Program-made: the position numbers and the translations under genes
The notes under the pieces: generated by a model
Told to the model about the DNA's origin: nothing
The model's database searches: none
The model's input: only the letters and a program-made list of their open reading frames with translations
In this document: piece after piece, positions 33,414-42,428 of the stretch
Numbering within the stretch: the first letter of the stretch is position 1
How the letters are laid out: each line of letters begins with the position of its first letter
Assembly (NCBI RefSeq): GCF_052119645.1
Contig: NZ_JBGQOM010000001.1
Coordinates: 124,001 to 188,000, forward strand
DNA from: Paraglaciecola sp030730205
GTDB taxonomy: Bacteria > Pseudomonadota > Gammaproteobacteria > Enterobacterales > Alteromonadaceae
Direction: 5' to 3'
DNA length: 64,000 bases

Positions 33414-35621
33414 ATGCAAACAAAGCTTTCTTCTTTTTGGTATTTTCTAGCACTGTTTAGTGTCAGCGGCGTAGCTCAGGAGCTTTGTTTTGCGCCAATA
33501 AAACCTATCAGCTTAGACACCGAACTTGAAACGGGTCAAATCCGGGTCACAGCGCAAAATGCACTGATCCAGCAAGATACCTTGGCTGAATTTAACGGCA
33601 ATGTTGAAATAGACAGCCAAGATTCAAAGATCACTGCCAATTCGGCACGGGTCAATCGCAGCAATCAATCATTAAATGCCTCTGGTCAAGTCACCTATCA
33701 AGACAGATTCATTAAAGTTAGCAGTGAAAGTGTGGATTTAAACACCACAACTAACGAGCTACTAATTACCGATACCCATTACCAACTTACGGCGATGAAT
33801 GGTCGGGGTGACGCTGATACCATCGCGTTAAGTCAAGACTCTGGCGTATCCTTACAAGAAGTCAGCTTCACCACCTGCCCTGAGGGGCATGAAGATTGGC
33901 GCATTCAGGCCAGTACTATCACCCTTAGCCCAGACCAAAATTGGGGTGAAATGAGTCACGCTCGTTTTTATATCCAAGATGTACCCGTGTTATATTTGCC
34001 CTATTTTGCGTTTCCGGTGACTGATGCCAGGCAGTCTGGTTTATTGTACCCGATGATTTCCAGTTCCACGTCTACCGGCGTGTCATACGAGCAACCCTAT
34101 TATTGGAATATAGCCGAGAATATGGACGCTACGATTGCACCTCGGTTAATGTCGCAGCGAGGCTTACAGTTAAAAACTGAATTTCGCTATTTAAGCTCTC
34201 AACATAATGGTCAGGTGGATGTTGAATATTTAGCCAATGACAGGGCCACCGATACGCAAGATGCTCGCTATTTTTATCGTTTTGTGCATCAAGGTGCCTT
34301 ATCAGAAAATTGGCAAGTTAACGCTGAATATAACGGTTTGAGTGATAGTAACTATATCGTTGACTTGGGTTCTGATTATTACAGCCGTGCTGATACCCAT
34401 CTTTATCAAACCTTAGGCGTAAGCTATTACGATGAGCAACTGGATTTTAGTTTGCAGTTTAGAGATTTTGAAATCCTCGGAGAGCATGCAAATAGCTATC
34501 GAGCCCTTCCAGAGATGAAGCTGAACTATGAAAGCGAACTAGCCTTAGGTTTTGAATTTGGTTTAGCCTCTGAACTGGCTTACTTTGATAATAACTCAGC
34601 GCTTAGCCCGCAAGCCACTCGTTTACACATTGCTCCCACGCTACGTTACCCCTACCAAACTCAATGGGGCGAGTTTTTAGCTGAAACAACACTACTGCAA
34701 ACTTACTATCGCCAAGATAACATTGACAATACTGAGTTAAGTAAAGATGTGTCTCGTACTTTAGGACAAGCACGCTTATTTGGAGCCTTAGCCTTTGAGC
34801 GCAGTGCGGGTTGGTTACAAGATGGAGCGATTCAAACCCTTGAGCCCAAAGTGCAATATTTATATACCAGTTTCGAGCGTCAAACTGATATTGGCTTGTA
34901 TGATACAACTCGCCTGTTCAGCGATTTTGAAGGTTTGTTTCGAGGCCAAAAATTTACTGGTCTTGACCGAATCAGTGATAAAAATCAGCTAACGGTAGGC
35001 TTAACGACCCGTTTACTCGACAAAGACAATAACGAAAAATTTGCCCTTAGCTTTGGGCAGATATTTTATATCCAAGAGACTCAAGTTGCCGCAGCGCTTG
35101 AACAAAATGACCGTTCAGCATTGGCCGCAGAGCTTGATTGGCAAATTGGTAGTAAATGGTACGCCCATACCGAGGCGCAAATTTCTAGCGTTACTGATAA
35201 AGTAGAGCGCAGTAGCTTCTCGTTGGAGTACACGTCAGCGAAAGATCGTGTGGCTCAAATTAACCATCGCTATGTTAGAGAACTTTCGGGCGAAGAGATT
35301 AACCAAGTGGGCATTACAACGAGCTGGCCAATCAATCAACAATGGCATTGGGTAGGTAGATGGTACAGAGATGTAAAAAGCCATCGAACTGTTGAGACTT
35401 ATGCTGGTCTACAATACGAATCTTGTTGTTGGGCTGTCAGATTGGTTGCGCAAAGACACTTAAGTAATCGCTATGATGATAGCGGTTTACAGAGCACAAA
35501 CGAATTTGAATCAGGCATCACCTTGCAATTTATTTTGAAAGGTATGGGCGGTAAAACTGCCGGACGAGATATGTTAACCGATGGATTATTTGGCTATCGC
35601 CGCCCATACCTACTTAACTAG
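33414..35621 (+). CDS. lptD: LPS-assembly protein LptD
   Basis: The outer-membrane translocon that inserts lipopolysaccharide with LptE. The 735-residue protein has a signal peptide (about 1-21), an N-terminal beta-jellyroll of LptA type (LIQQDTLAEFNGNVEIDSQDSKITANSARVNRS), the LptD domain with DVPVLYLPYFAFPVTDARQSGLLYP near 185-210, and a large beta barrel. Cysteines suited to the known disulphide pattern are present: one just after the signal peptide, one in TTCPEGHEDW and the CC pair near the C-terminus (YESCCWAVR). It heads the conserved lptD-surA-pdxA-rsmA-apaG-apaH cluster. It is shorter than the E. coli protein (784). Confidence 0.95.
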   Translation: MQTKLSSFWYFLALFSVSGVAQELCFAPIKPISLDTELETGQIRVTAQNALIQQDTLAEFNGNVEIDSQDSKITANSARVNRSNQSLNASGQVTYQDRFIKVSSESVDLNTTTNELLITDTHYQLTAMNGRGDADTIALSQDSGVSLQEVSFTTCPEGHEDWRIQASTITLSPDQNWGEMSHARFYIQDVPVLYLPYFAFPVTDARQSGLLYPMISSSTSTGVSYEQPYYWNIAENMDATIAPRLMSQRGLQLKTEFRYLSSQHNGQVDVEYLANDRATDTQDARYFYRFVHQGALSENWQVNAEYNGLSDSNYIVDLGSDYYSRADTHLYQTLGVSYYDEQLDFSLQFRDFEILGEHANSYRALPEMKLNYESELALGFEFGLASELAYFDNNSALSPQATRLHIAPTLRYPYQTQWGEFLAETTLLQTYYRQDNIDNTELSKDVSRTLGQARLFGALAFERSAGWLQDGAIQTLEPKVQYLYTSFERQTDIGLYDTTRLFSDFEGLFRGQKFTGLDRISDKNQLTVGLTTRLLDKDNNEKFALSFGQIFYIQETQVAAALEQNDRSALAAELDWQIGSKWYAHTEAQISSVTDKVERSSFSLEYTSAKDRVAQINHRYVRELSGEEINQVGITTSWPINQQWHWVGRWYRDVKSHRTVETYAGLQYESCCWAVRLVAQRHLSNRYDDSGLQSTNEFESGITLQFILKGMGGKTAGRDMLTDGLFGYRRPYLLN

Positions 35622-35696
35622 TGTACTTGGCCATACCACAATTTTTCTAAACTAAGCCGCCTTTGGCGTGTCATTAACTTAAAAGTAAAAGAAACC

Positions 35697-36989
35697 ATGA
35701 AAGTAATAGTAGTCAGTTTTTTAGTAGGAATGCTTTTGTCAACCAGCGTTAAAGCCGCACCAGAAATGTTAGATAGCGTTTCGGTTATTGTTGACCAAGG
35801 GGTAGTGTTAGAAAGTCAAATTGAAGAACTTGTCGCCTCGGTTAAGCGTAATGCTATCGCCAACAATCAGACCTTACCTTCTGACAGAGCCCTACGAACT
35901 CAAGCCATAGAACGCCTTATTATCGACAGCTTGCAAATGCAAATGGCCGACCGTATGGGCATACAAATTAGCGATCCGCAATTAGATCAAACTATCACTA
36001 ACATCGCTCAAGGTGACAACCTCACCCTTGCCCAACTACGAGATAAAATTGCAGAAGAAGGCGTGAGTTATGAGGTTTATCGTGAAGAAATTCGTAAGGA
36101 GTTAATTGTCGGTGAAGTGCGCCGTGCCAACGTTCGTCGTCGTATTTATATCACGCCGCAGGAAATTGAAAACTTAGTTAAGTTAATTGATGAGCAAGGT
36201 GGTAAAGAAGCCGAGTACCGCTTAGGTCATATTTTAATTGCCTTTCCCAGTGATCCAACAGATGAAGATATTGAAAAAGCCAAAGGTACCGCAGAAAAAG
36301 TCATCGAATTGCTAAATAGTGGTTCTGATTTTGCGAAAATAGCAACCGCGTCGTCATCAGGAGCCAACGCCCTAGAAGGTGGAGATATGGGCTGGATGAA
36401 CATTAACTCAATGCCGACTCTGTTTGCTGAAGCGGTACAAAACAGGTCAAAGGATGAACTTATTGGTCCTATCCGCAGCGGCGCTGGTTTTCACATATTA
36501 AAAGTAGTAGACACGCGTGGTATCGAAAAGGTTGAAGTGACAGAATTAAACTCAAGACATATTCTGATTAAACCTTCTGTCATCTTAAGTGACGAAAAAG
36601 CGGTACAAATGCTTAAAGACTTTCGCGCTAAAATTTTATCAGGTGAGGCAGATTTTGCCACATTAGCGAAAGAACACTCAGCCGATCCGGGCTCTGCTTT
36701 AAAAGGTGGTGAATTAGGTTGGGCTGACCCTAATGTTTACGTGCCTGAGTTTAAAGACACCTTAAATAAATTAGACATTAATGAAATCAGCCAGCCGGTG
36801 CGTTCGGTTCACGGATGGCACCTAATGCAATTACTCGACAAACGTGTGGGTGACGCCACTGAAAAGTTGAAAGAAGACAAAGCATACCAACTATTATTTC
36901 AGCGTAAGTTTTCAGAAGAAACGGATGCTTGGTTACGTGAAATCCGTGCCAGTGCTTACATTGAAGTCTTAGCAAAAAAAGAAAGCTAA
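35697..36989 (+). CDS. surA: Periplasmic chaperone and peptidyl-prolyl isomerase SurA
   Basis: A 430-residue periplasmic chaperone for outer-membrane proteins. Signal peptide about 1-20 (SVKAAP); an N-terminal helical chaperone domain (DSVSVIVDQGVVLESQIEEL ... RTQAIERLIIDSLQMQMADRMGI); then two parvulin domains, the first opening EYRLGHILIAFP (about 176) and the second LNSRHILIKPS (about 285), each ending with GWM/GWHL-type strands; and a C-terminal helix. Length and order match E. coli SurA (428). Its stop is directly followed by the pdxA start. Confidence 0.95.
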   Translation: MKVIVVSFLVGMLLSTSVKAAPEMLDSVSVIVDQGVVLESQIEELVASVKRNAIANNQTLPSDRALRTQAIERLIIDSLQMQMADRMGIQISDPQLDQTITNIAQGDNLTLAQLRDKIAEEGVSYEVYREEIRKELIVGEVRRANVRRRIYITPQEIENLVKLIDEQGGKEAEYRLGHILIAFPSDPTDEDIEKAKGTAEKVIELLNSGSDFAKIATASSSGANALEGGDMGWMNINSMPTLFAEAVQNRSKDELIGPIRSGAGFHILKVVDTRGIEKVEVTELNSRHILIKPSVILSDEKAVQMLKDFRAKILSGEADFATLAKEHSADPGSALKGGELGWADPNVYVPEFKDTLNKLDINEISQPVRSVHGWHLMQLLDKRVGDATEKLKEDKAYQLLFQRKFSEETDAWLREIRASAYIEVLAKKES

Positions 36990-37973
36990 GTGCCTACCGT
37001 TAAACTTGCCATTACGCCCGGCGAGCCCGCCGGGGTTGGTCCCGATTTAATCATTCAGCTTGCGCAGCAACAATGGGCTGTGCAATTGATTGTATTTGCC
37101 GATGCCAATATGCTGCAACAGCGCGCTGCTTTACTCGGCTTACCCTTAGTGATTCACCACTACACTGAACAATCTACCGCTATTCAAACAGCAGGCAGTT
37201 TGTATTGTGTGCACATTCCTTGTGCAGTGCCAGTTACAGCAGGGCAACTTAATGCTCAAAACAGCCATTATGTGCTCGAAACGTTAAGCCAAGCCGGCAT
37301 CAGAACGCTAAGTGGTGAGTTTGCGGCCATAGTCACTGGGCCTGTGCATAAAGGTATTATTAATCAAGCCGGCGTGCCTTTTAGCGGTCATACAGAATTT
37401 TTTGCTGAGCAATCTAAGACTGCAAAAGTGGTGATGATGCTTGCCACCGAAGGGCTCAGAGTGGTACTTGCCACCACCCACATCCCCTTAACCGATGTTG
37501 CTAAATCTATTACCAAAGAAGGCCTTTCAGAGGTTATTCGTATCGTTAATGCAGAGTTAAAACAGAAGTTTGCCATCGAGCGCCCGCACATCTTCGTATG
37601 TGGTTTAAACCCGCATGCGGGAGAAGACGGCCATATTGGCAAAGAAGAAATTAACGTGATTAATCCTACCTTGGCGCGGCTTCGCGAAGAAGGCATCCAG
37701 CTAAGTGGACCATTACCAGCAGACACTATATTTAATCCTAAATACTTGGCGCAAGCCGATGCTGTGCTGGCCATGTATCACGACCAAGGCTTACCTGTAT
37801 TAAAATACAAAGGGTTTGGCGCATCAGTAAACATCACCTTAGGTTTGCCTTACATTCGAACCTCGGTTGATCATGGTACTGCAATTGATTTTGCAGGCTC
37901 GGGTAAAGCTGAAACAGGTAGTTTTGCTTTCGCCATTAACAGTGCAATTTCATTGGTAAATAACTATGAGTAA
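36990..37973 (+). CDS. pdxA: 4-hydroxythreonine-4-phosphate dehydrogenase PdxA
   Basis: Oxidises 4-phosphohydroxy-L-threonine in the pyridoxal 5'-phosphate pathway. The 327-residue protein begins with ITPGEPAGVGPDL; metal-binding His residues lie in SGHTEFFAEQ, GLNPHAGEDGHIGKEE and MYHDQGLPVLKYKGF; the tail has GLPYIRTSVDHGTA. The start is GTG, adjoining the surA stop with no gap. The last 8 bases overlap rsmA, so these genes are translationally linked. Confidence 0.95.
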   Translation: MPTVKLAITPGEPAGVGPDLIIQLAQQQWAVQLIVFADANMLQQRAALLGLPLVIHHYTEQSTAIQTAGSLYCVHIPCAVPVTAGQLNAQNSHYVLETLSQAGIRTLSGEFAAIVTGPVHKGIINQAGVPFSGHTEFFAEQSKTAKVVMMLATEGLRVVLATTHIPLTDVAKSITKEGLSEVIRIVNAELKQKFAIERPHIFVCGLNPHAGEDGHIGKEEINVINPTLARLREEGIQLSGPLPADTIFNPKYLAQADAVLAMYHDQGLPVLKYKGFGASVNITLGLPYIRTSVDHGTAIDFAGSGKAETGSFAFAINSAISLVNNYE

Positions 37974-38784
37974 ACAACATTTAGGTCATACGGCCCGTAA
38001 ACGCTTTGGTCAAAACTTCTTGCATGACCTTTATGTTATTGATCAGATTGTCAGTGCTATCAACCCTAAAAACGGAGAGCATTTAGTAGAGATAGGACCC
38101 GGTTTGGGGGCGTTGACAGAGCCGGTATGTGAACAGATCGACGCTTTGACTGTAGTAGAGTTAGACCGCGACTTGGCCGCGAGATTACGTACACATCCGT
38201 TTATGGCCAGTAAACTGACCATCGTTGAAACTGACGCCTTAAAATTCGATTTTTCAACCTTATTGAATGATGATAAGCCATTAAGAATTTTTGGAAATTT
38301 ACCCTACAACATTTCTACACCGTTGATGTTTCACTTATTTTCTTTTGCCACCAAAGTGCAAGACATGCACTTTATGTTGCAAAAAGAAGTGGTTAATCGT
38401 TTAGCAGCGGTACCCGGAAATAAAAATTATGGTCGTCTTTCGGTCATGGCCCAATACCATTGTCAGATCATGCCAGTACTGCATGTGCCACCCGAAGCGT
38501 TTAATCCCCCGCCAAAAGTGGATTCAGCCGTAGTGCGATTAATACCTCATAAGGTCAAACCGGTGACGGTATTAAGTGAAGACAGTCTGCATACTGTTTG
38601 CGCCCAAGCGTTTAATCAACGCAGAAAAACGATACGTAATAGTTTAAAAGACAGTTTAACCGAACAACAAATCATGGCCCTTGATATTAATCCAGATTTA
38701 CGTGCAGAAAACCTCAGTTTGCAACAATTTGCCTTGTTAGCTGACGTTGCGTATCAAGCAGGAAACGCCCATGTTAGCGACTGA
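37966..38784 (+). CDS. rsmA: 16S rRNA dimethyladenosine transferase RsmA (KsgA)
   Basis: Dimethylates the two adjacent adenosines of the 3'-terminal hairpin of 16S rRNA (A1518/A1519). The 272-residue protein has RKRFGQNFLHD at the N-terminus, the S-adenosylmethionine motif VEIGPGLGALTEPV, VVELDRDLAARL, and the catalytic FGNLPYNISTPLMFHL (NLPY). The C-terminal helical domain contains FNQRRKTIRNSLK. It overlaps pdxA by 8 bases and apaG by 14 bases. Confidence 0.95.
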   Translation: MSKQHLGHTARKRFGQNFLHDLYVIDQIVSAINPKNGEHLVEIGPGLGALTEPVCEQIDALTVVELDRDLAARLRTHPFMASKLTIVETDALKFDFSTLLNDDKPLRIFGNLPYNISTPLMFHLFSFATKVQDMHFMLQKEVVNRLAAVPGNKNYGRLSVMAQYHCQIMPVLHVPPEAFNPPPKVDSAVVRLIPHKVKPVTVLSEDSLHTVCAQAFNQRRKTIRNSLKDSLTEQQIMALDINPDLRAENLSLQQFALLADVAYQAGNAHVSD

Positions 38785-39148
38785 ACATTCCATCCAAATT
38801 GAAGTACACACACAATATTTGCCCGGCCAAGCGCCGGAGCAAAGTCAGTTCGCATTCGCTTATCACATTAAAATCGAAAATCAGGGTCCCCAAGAAGTCC
38901 AACTGTTAAATCGATTTTGGTTAATTACTGATGGCAATGGAAAAAATACTGAAGTAAAAGGCCCTGGCGTCATTGGACAGCAGCCCACTATTGCACCAGG
39001 TGCACAATTTGAGTATAGCAGCGGCGCCATTTTGGATACACCAGTGGGCAGCATGCAAGGCTATTATGAAATGCGAGCTCAAGACGGGCTTGTGTTTAAT
39101 GCGCCTATCGACGTATTTAGTTTACGTGTGCCTAACCTAGTTAATTAA
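38771..39148 (+). CDS. apaG: ApaG (CO2+/MG2+ efflux-type) protein
   Basis: A 125-residue protein of the ApaG/DUF525 family, an immunoglobulin-like all-beta fold. Typical segments are FAYHIKIENQGPQEVQLLNRFWLITDGNGK and VKGPGVIGQQPTIAPGAQFEYSSGA, followed by GSMQGYYEM. The E. coli length is the same (125). ATG 38771, inside the end of rsmA, is chosen over a longer in-frame reading because it yields the family length. Exact biochemical role is unsettled; it is transcribed with apaH. Confidence 0.92.
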   Translation: MLATEHSIQIEVHTQYLPGQAPEQSQFAFAYHIKIENQGPQEVQLLNRFWLITDGNGKNTEVKGPGVIGQQPTIAPGAQFEYSSGAILDTPVGSMQGYYEMRAQDGLVFNAPIDVFSLRVPNLVN

Positions 39149-39152
39149 CCCT

Positions 39153-39965
39153 ATGGCAGACTATGTTGTAGGTGACATTCAAGGCTGCTATCGGGGTTTA
39201 ACCCGCCTATTAGAATATGTTAAGTTTGACCCCAGCCACGATACATTAATTGCAGTAGGTGATTTAATTGGCCGTGGCCCGCACGCCCTTGAAACACTGC
39301 AATACCTCTATTCATTACAAGACAGTTTCAGCACGGTATTAGGTAATCACGATCTTCACTTTTTAGCGGTATATAGCGGTATTCGCAAAAATAAAGCCAA
39401 TGACAAGTATGACAAACTTCTTGCTAGTAGTGATGTAGACAAATACGCGCATTGGCTACGTCACCAACCGCTTGCCCTGACCTTAGATGAAAACACCTTA
39501 GTTTGTCATGCCGGATTGTATCCACAATGGTCAATAGCACAAGCACAGGCCCTGAGTGACGAGGTTAGCGCCAACCTTCAAACTGATAATTGGCAAAGTG
39601 TCTTGAAAAAGATGTATGGCGATGAGCCTAATCGTTGGGACGAAAACCTGAGTGGCAGCAAGCGCTGGCGCTTTATCATTAATGCTTTTACCCGCATGCG
39701 CTACATGCTTGATAGCCACACCTTAGAATTTAACTGTAAAGATTCTCCAGAAAAAACACCAACACGCTTCAGACCATGGTTTTCAGTGAAAAACACTAAC
39801 CTAAAGCCCAACGATAAAGTACTATTTGGCCACTGGGCCACGCTTGCCGGTAACACCAACACGGACAAGTTTATTGCCTTAGATACTGGCTATATTTGGC
39901 AGCAACAGCTCACCCTATGGAAACGGCAAAATGGTGAAAAATATTCAGTGGCTTATCAAGATTAA
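39153..39965 (+). CDS. apaH: Diadenosine tetraphosphatase ApaH (symmetrical)
   Basis: Splits Ap4A into two ADP; also acts on NAD-like and Np4-type RNA caps in E. coli. The 270-residue metallophosphoesterase shows GDIQGCYRGL, VGDLIGRGPHALETL, LGNHDLHFLAV, and a late VCHAGLYPQW with GHWA and ALDTGYIW. It lies 4 bases after apaG. It ends the conserved cluster. Confidence 0.95.
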   Translation: MADYVVGDIQGCYRGLTRLLEYVKFDPSHDTLIAVGDLIGRGPHALETLQYLYSLQDSFSTVLGNHDLHFLAVYSGIRKNKANDKYDKLLASSDVDKYAHWLRHQPLALTLDENTLVCHAGLYPQWSIAQAQALSDEVSANLQTDNWQSVLKKMYGDEPNRWDENLSGSKRWRFIINAFTRMRYMLDSHTLEFNCKDSPEKTPTRFRPWFSVKNTNLKPNDKVLFGHWATLAGNTNTDKFIALDTGYIWQQQLTLWKRQNGEKYSVAYQD

Positions 39966-40060
39966 TGGCATTGAGCCGATAGTTTGACTATTGCGGTCAC
40001 TTTCACTACACCGTATGTTGTGTTATTTTTTAAACTTTTTTGAAACAAAGAATTTACTGA

Positions 40061-40066
40061 TACAAT
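40061..40066 (+). promoter_or_regulatory. Possible -10 element of the chemotaxis receptor gene
   Basis: TACAAT, preceded by CTGA and a TTGAAA 15 bases upstream (40040-40045), lies 71 bases before the ATG. The spacer is short and no sigma28 (flagellar) site was recognised. Confidence 0.3.
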
Positions 40067-40136
40067 CGCCACAGGCATGCGTCAGTCTAAAGACAAGCGG
40101 ACAAACGCTATTTAACGGTTAAATAAGGGCCCAAAA

Positions 40137-42161
40137 ATGAAAATAACAGTAGCCACTAGAGTAGTAGGCGGATTCGCATTTATTACTGCTCTCCTATTTT
40201 TACTCGGTATCGTAGCGGTTAAAAGCTTGAATAGTATTGATGAAGCGACCGACCAAGTGAATACCTTGACTATTCCCACTGTGAGCGGCAGTAGTCAACT
40301 CAAAGTATCATTTTTGAATATGGGGCGTTTAGCCACTGAAGCGTTTTACGAAGTAGAGCTTAACGAACTTAAAACGAAAAAAGCTGCTTTCGAAACCAGC
40401 AGAAGTAATTTTGATAGCGAAATCCGTTCCCTAACCGCTATCGTGAGCAGAGAGCCCGAGCTTCGCCAATCTCTGGTAGAAGCCGAGGAAATCTACAACA
40501 ACTACATCCTCAACGTTAATTCGATTTTTGATAGCAAACAAGCCAGCCTAGAGTTTGCCAATAAGGTGCAAGAAACGTTAGGAAATATTGAAGATAACTC
40601 TGACGATGCCTCTACCTATATTCTCGACTTCGCTGATCTCGATAGTGTGTCAAGTAATGCAAAACTCGCTAAAGCATCTGAAGTCAGTAATACCCTCGAA
40701 ACCAGTCTTTTGTCACTGTTAACGGTGGGTGCCGAATACGTTAAAACCACAACTTTAGTTAGAGCAGACACCATTGGTAATGAAGTCAACTTAGTCGTAA
40801 GTCAAATAAAAGAAAAAGTTGCCGAAATCCAAGCTGCCGCAGGCAGTCAAGATTCCAGTGGCACCCTGAACGAAATCTACGGTTTGATGGATTCGGTTAT
40901 TGACGAAGTTACGGCGTCAAACGGTTTATTACAAACTCAAGTGAAACGCTTAAACGCCAAAAATCAAGCAACAAAATCTTACCGTGCCTCAGAAGAGAAT
41001 ATCAGCGAAGCCATCACTAAATTGAATGAACTTCTTAAACTGACGGATATTAAAACCATTGAATCTAAAGAAGCGGTGGCTGATTCAGTCAGTAGTGGCT
41101 TTTGGTACACCATTATTATTGGTTTGTTCTCTGTAGCAGTGGCTGCGGTTATTGCTTGGGCTACCGTTGGCGCAATTATCAAACCCTTACACAAAGTTAA
41201 CGAGATGCTTAAGATTGTGTCATCAGGCGATTTAACCCGCAAACTTGATGATTCCAAAGATGACGAGTTTGGCGAATTAGCTAAAAACTGCAATAACCTT
41301 ATCAACAGTTTGAAAGCCTTAATCTCGGGCATTAGTTCACGTGCAGCACAACTAGCTGCCGCGTCTGAAGAAACGTCTATGGTTACGGCCCAAACCACAG
41401 CTTCTATCCAAGAGCAAAAGTCTCAAGTTGCCCAAGTCGCTACTGCTACTTCAGAAATGCACAGCACCTCTCAGGTTGTGCTTCAAAGTGCCGAACATAC
41501 TTTGAATCAAATCCGTCATGCAGATAACGAAGCTGAGAAAGTGAAATTAATCTCAGAAGAGAACAAGAAAATTATCTTAGTCTTAGCTAAAGATGTAGAA
41601 CAAGCCGCTAACGTAATCAACAAATTGCATCAAGATAGCGCCAGCATTGGTGGTATTTTAGATGTTATACGTGGCGTAGCAGACCAAACTAACTTACTGG
41701 CTCTTAACGCTGCCATCGAAGCTGCACGAGCCGGTGAACAGGGTCGCGGTTTTGCTGTGGTCGCTGATGAAGTTCGCACCCTGGCCAGTCGTACACAAAA
41801 ATCCACTCAAGAAATCAATTCGATGATTGAAGTGCTACAAGCTGGTGCTGAAAAAGCAGTAGCGGTAATGAATCAAGGTAAAGAGCAAACCACCTTGTGC
41901 GTGCAGCAAACTGAAAAAGCCACAGAAGCATTACAGTTAATTACTGATGCCGTACACAAAGCTTACGACGTGAGCAGCCAGATAGAACAATCAGCAAAAG
42001 AGCAAAACGTGGTCTCTCTTGAAATCAGCGAAACCTTAGAAAATATTGTCGGAATTGCAGAGCAAACCACCATTGGCGCACACCAAACATCTGAATCAAG
42101 CCAAGAAGTAGCTCGTCTTGCGGAAGAGTTACAAAACTCTATTCAACAATTTAGAGTGTAA
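40137..42161 (+). CDS. Methyl-accepting chemotaxis protein
   Basis: A 674-residue membrane chemoreceptor. First membrane helix about residues 7-30; a long periplasmic helical sensor (about 31-320); second helix about 322-347 (TIIIGLFSVAVAAVIAWATVGAII); HAMP domain about 348-400 (PLHKVNEMLKIVSSGDLTRKL); then a cytoplasmic coiled coil whose tip near 515-545 has the hallmark QTNLLALNAAIEAARAGEQG and RGFAVVADEVRTLA. Signals through CheW/CheA to the flagella. No typed ligand domain is recognised, so the stimulus is unknown. It is a stand-alone gene; a strong terminator follows. Confidence 0.93.
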   Translation: MKITVATRVVGGFAFITALLFLLGIVAVKSLNSIDEATDQVNTLTIPTVSGSSQLKVSFLNMGRLATEAFYEVELNELKTKKAAFETSRSNFDSEIRSLTAIVSREPELRQSLVEAEEIYNNYILNVNSIFDSKQASLEFANKVQETLGNIEDNSDDASTYILDFADLDSVSSNAKLAKASEVSNTLETSLLSLLTVGAEYVKTTTLVRADTIGNEVNLVVSQIKEKVAEIQAAAGSQDSSGTLNEIYGLMDSVIDEVTASNGLLQTQVKRLNAKNQATKSYRASEENISEAITKLNELLKLTDIKTIESKEAVADSVSSGFWYTIIIGLFSVAVAAVIAWATVGAIIKPLHKVNEMLKIVSSGDLTRKLDDSKDDEFGELAKNCNNLINSLKALISGISSRAAQLAAASEETSMVTAQTTASIQEQKSQVAQVATATSEMHSTSQVVLQSAEHTLNQIRHADNEAEKVKLISEENKKIILVLAKDVEQAANVINKLHQDSASIGGILDVIRGVADQTNLLALNAAIEAARAGEQGRGFAVVADEVRTLASRTQKSTQEINSMIEVLQAGAEKAVAVMNQGKEQTTLCVQQTEKATEALQLITDAVHKAYDVSSQIEQSAKEQNVVSLEISETLENIVGIAEQTTIGAHQTSESSQEVARLAEELQNSIQQFRV

Positions 42162-42197
42162 TAAAAACAGATTCTTTGGTTAATTTAAGACCACCAC

Positions 42198-42223
42198 AAA
42201 AAAACCGCCTAGGCGGTTTTTTT
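42198..42223. terminator. Bidirectional terminator
   Basis: AAAAAACCGCC / GGCGGTTTTTT form a symmetrical stem around TA, with a run of T's, between the convergent chemotaxis receptor and small-protein genes. Confidence 0.88.
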
Positions 42224-42408
42224 TATGTGTTTTTTGTGCGTTCATCGGCTTGTAGCCAATCTTTAATCAAAGCCGCAATTCGCTTATGGTCATGCCCGGC
42301 ATAGGCCAAGAGCAATGCTGCCATGCGCTTTTTTGCCCTAACCTTGGGTTGCTGGCGAACAAATAGCTTATTGAGAGGTGACTGATAAACGCCATTGTTT
42401 GACTTCAC
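42223..42408 (-). CDS. Small basic protein of unknown function
   Basis: A 61-residue protein with a basic N-terminal half (RQQPKVRAKKR) and a predicted helical C-terminal half ending KRIAALIKDWLQADE. The IAALIKDWL segment faintly recalls the C-terminal motif of flagellar FliF/FliG-binding proteins, but this is too short to rely on. The start is GTG with GAGG upstream; it lies 20 bases after lysC on the same strand and before a strong terminator, so it is probably co-transcribed with lysC. Confidence 0.55.
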   Translation of the reverse strand: MKSNNGVYQSPLNKLFVRQQPKVRAKKRMAALLLAYAGHDHKRIAALIKDWLQADERTKNT

Positions 42409-42428
42409 CCTGTTATCACCTCAATGCC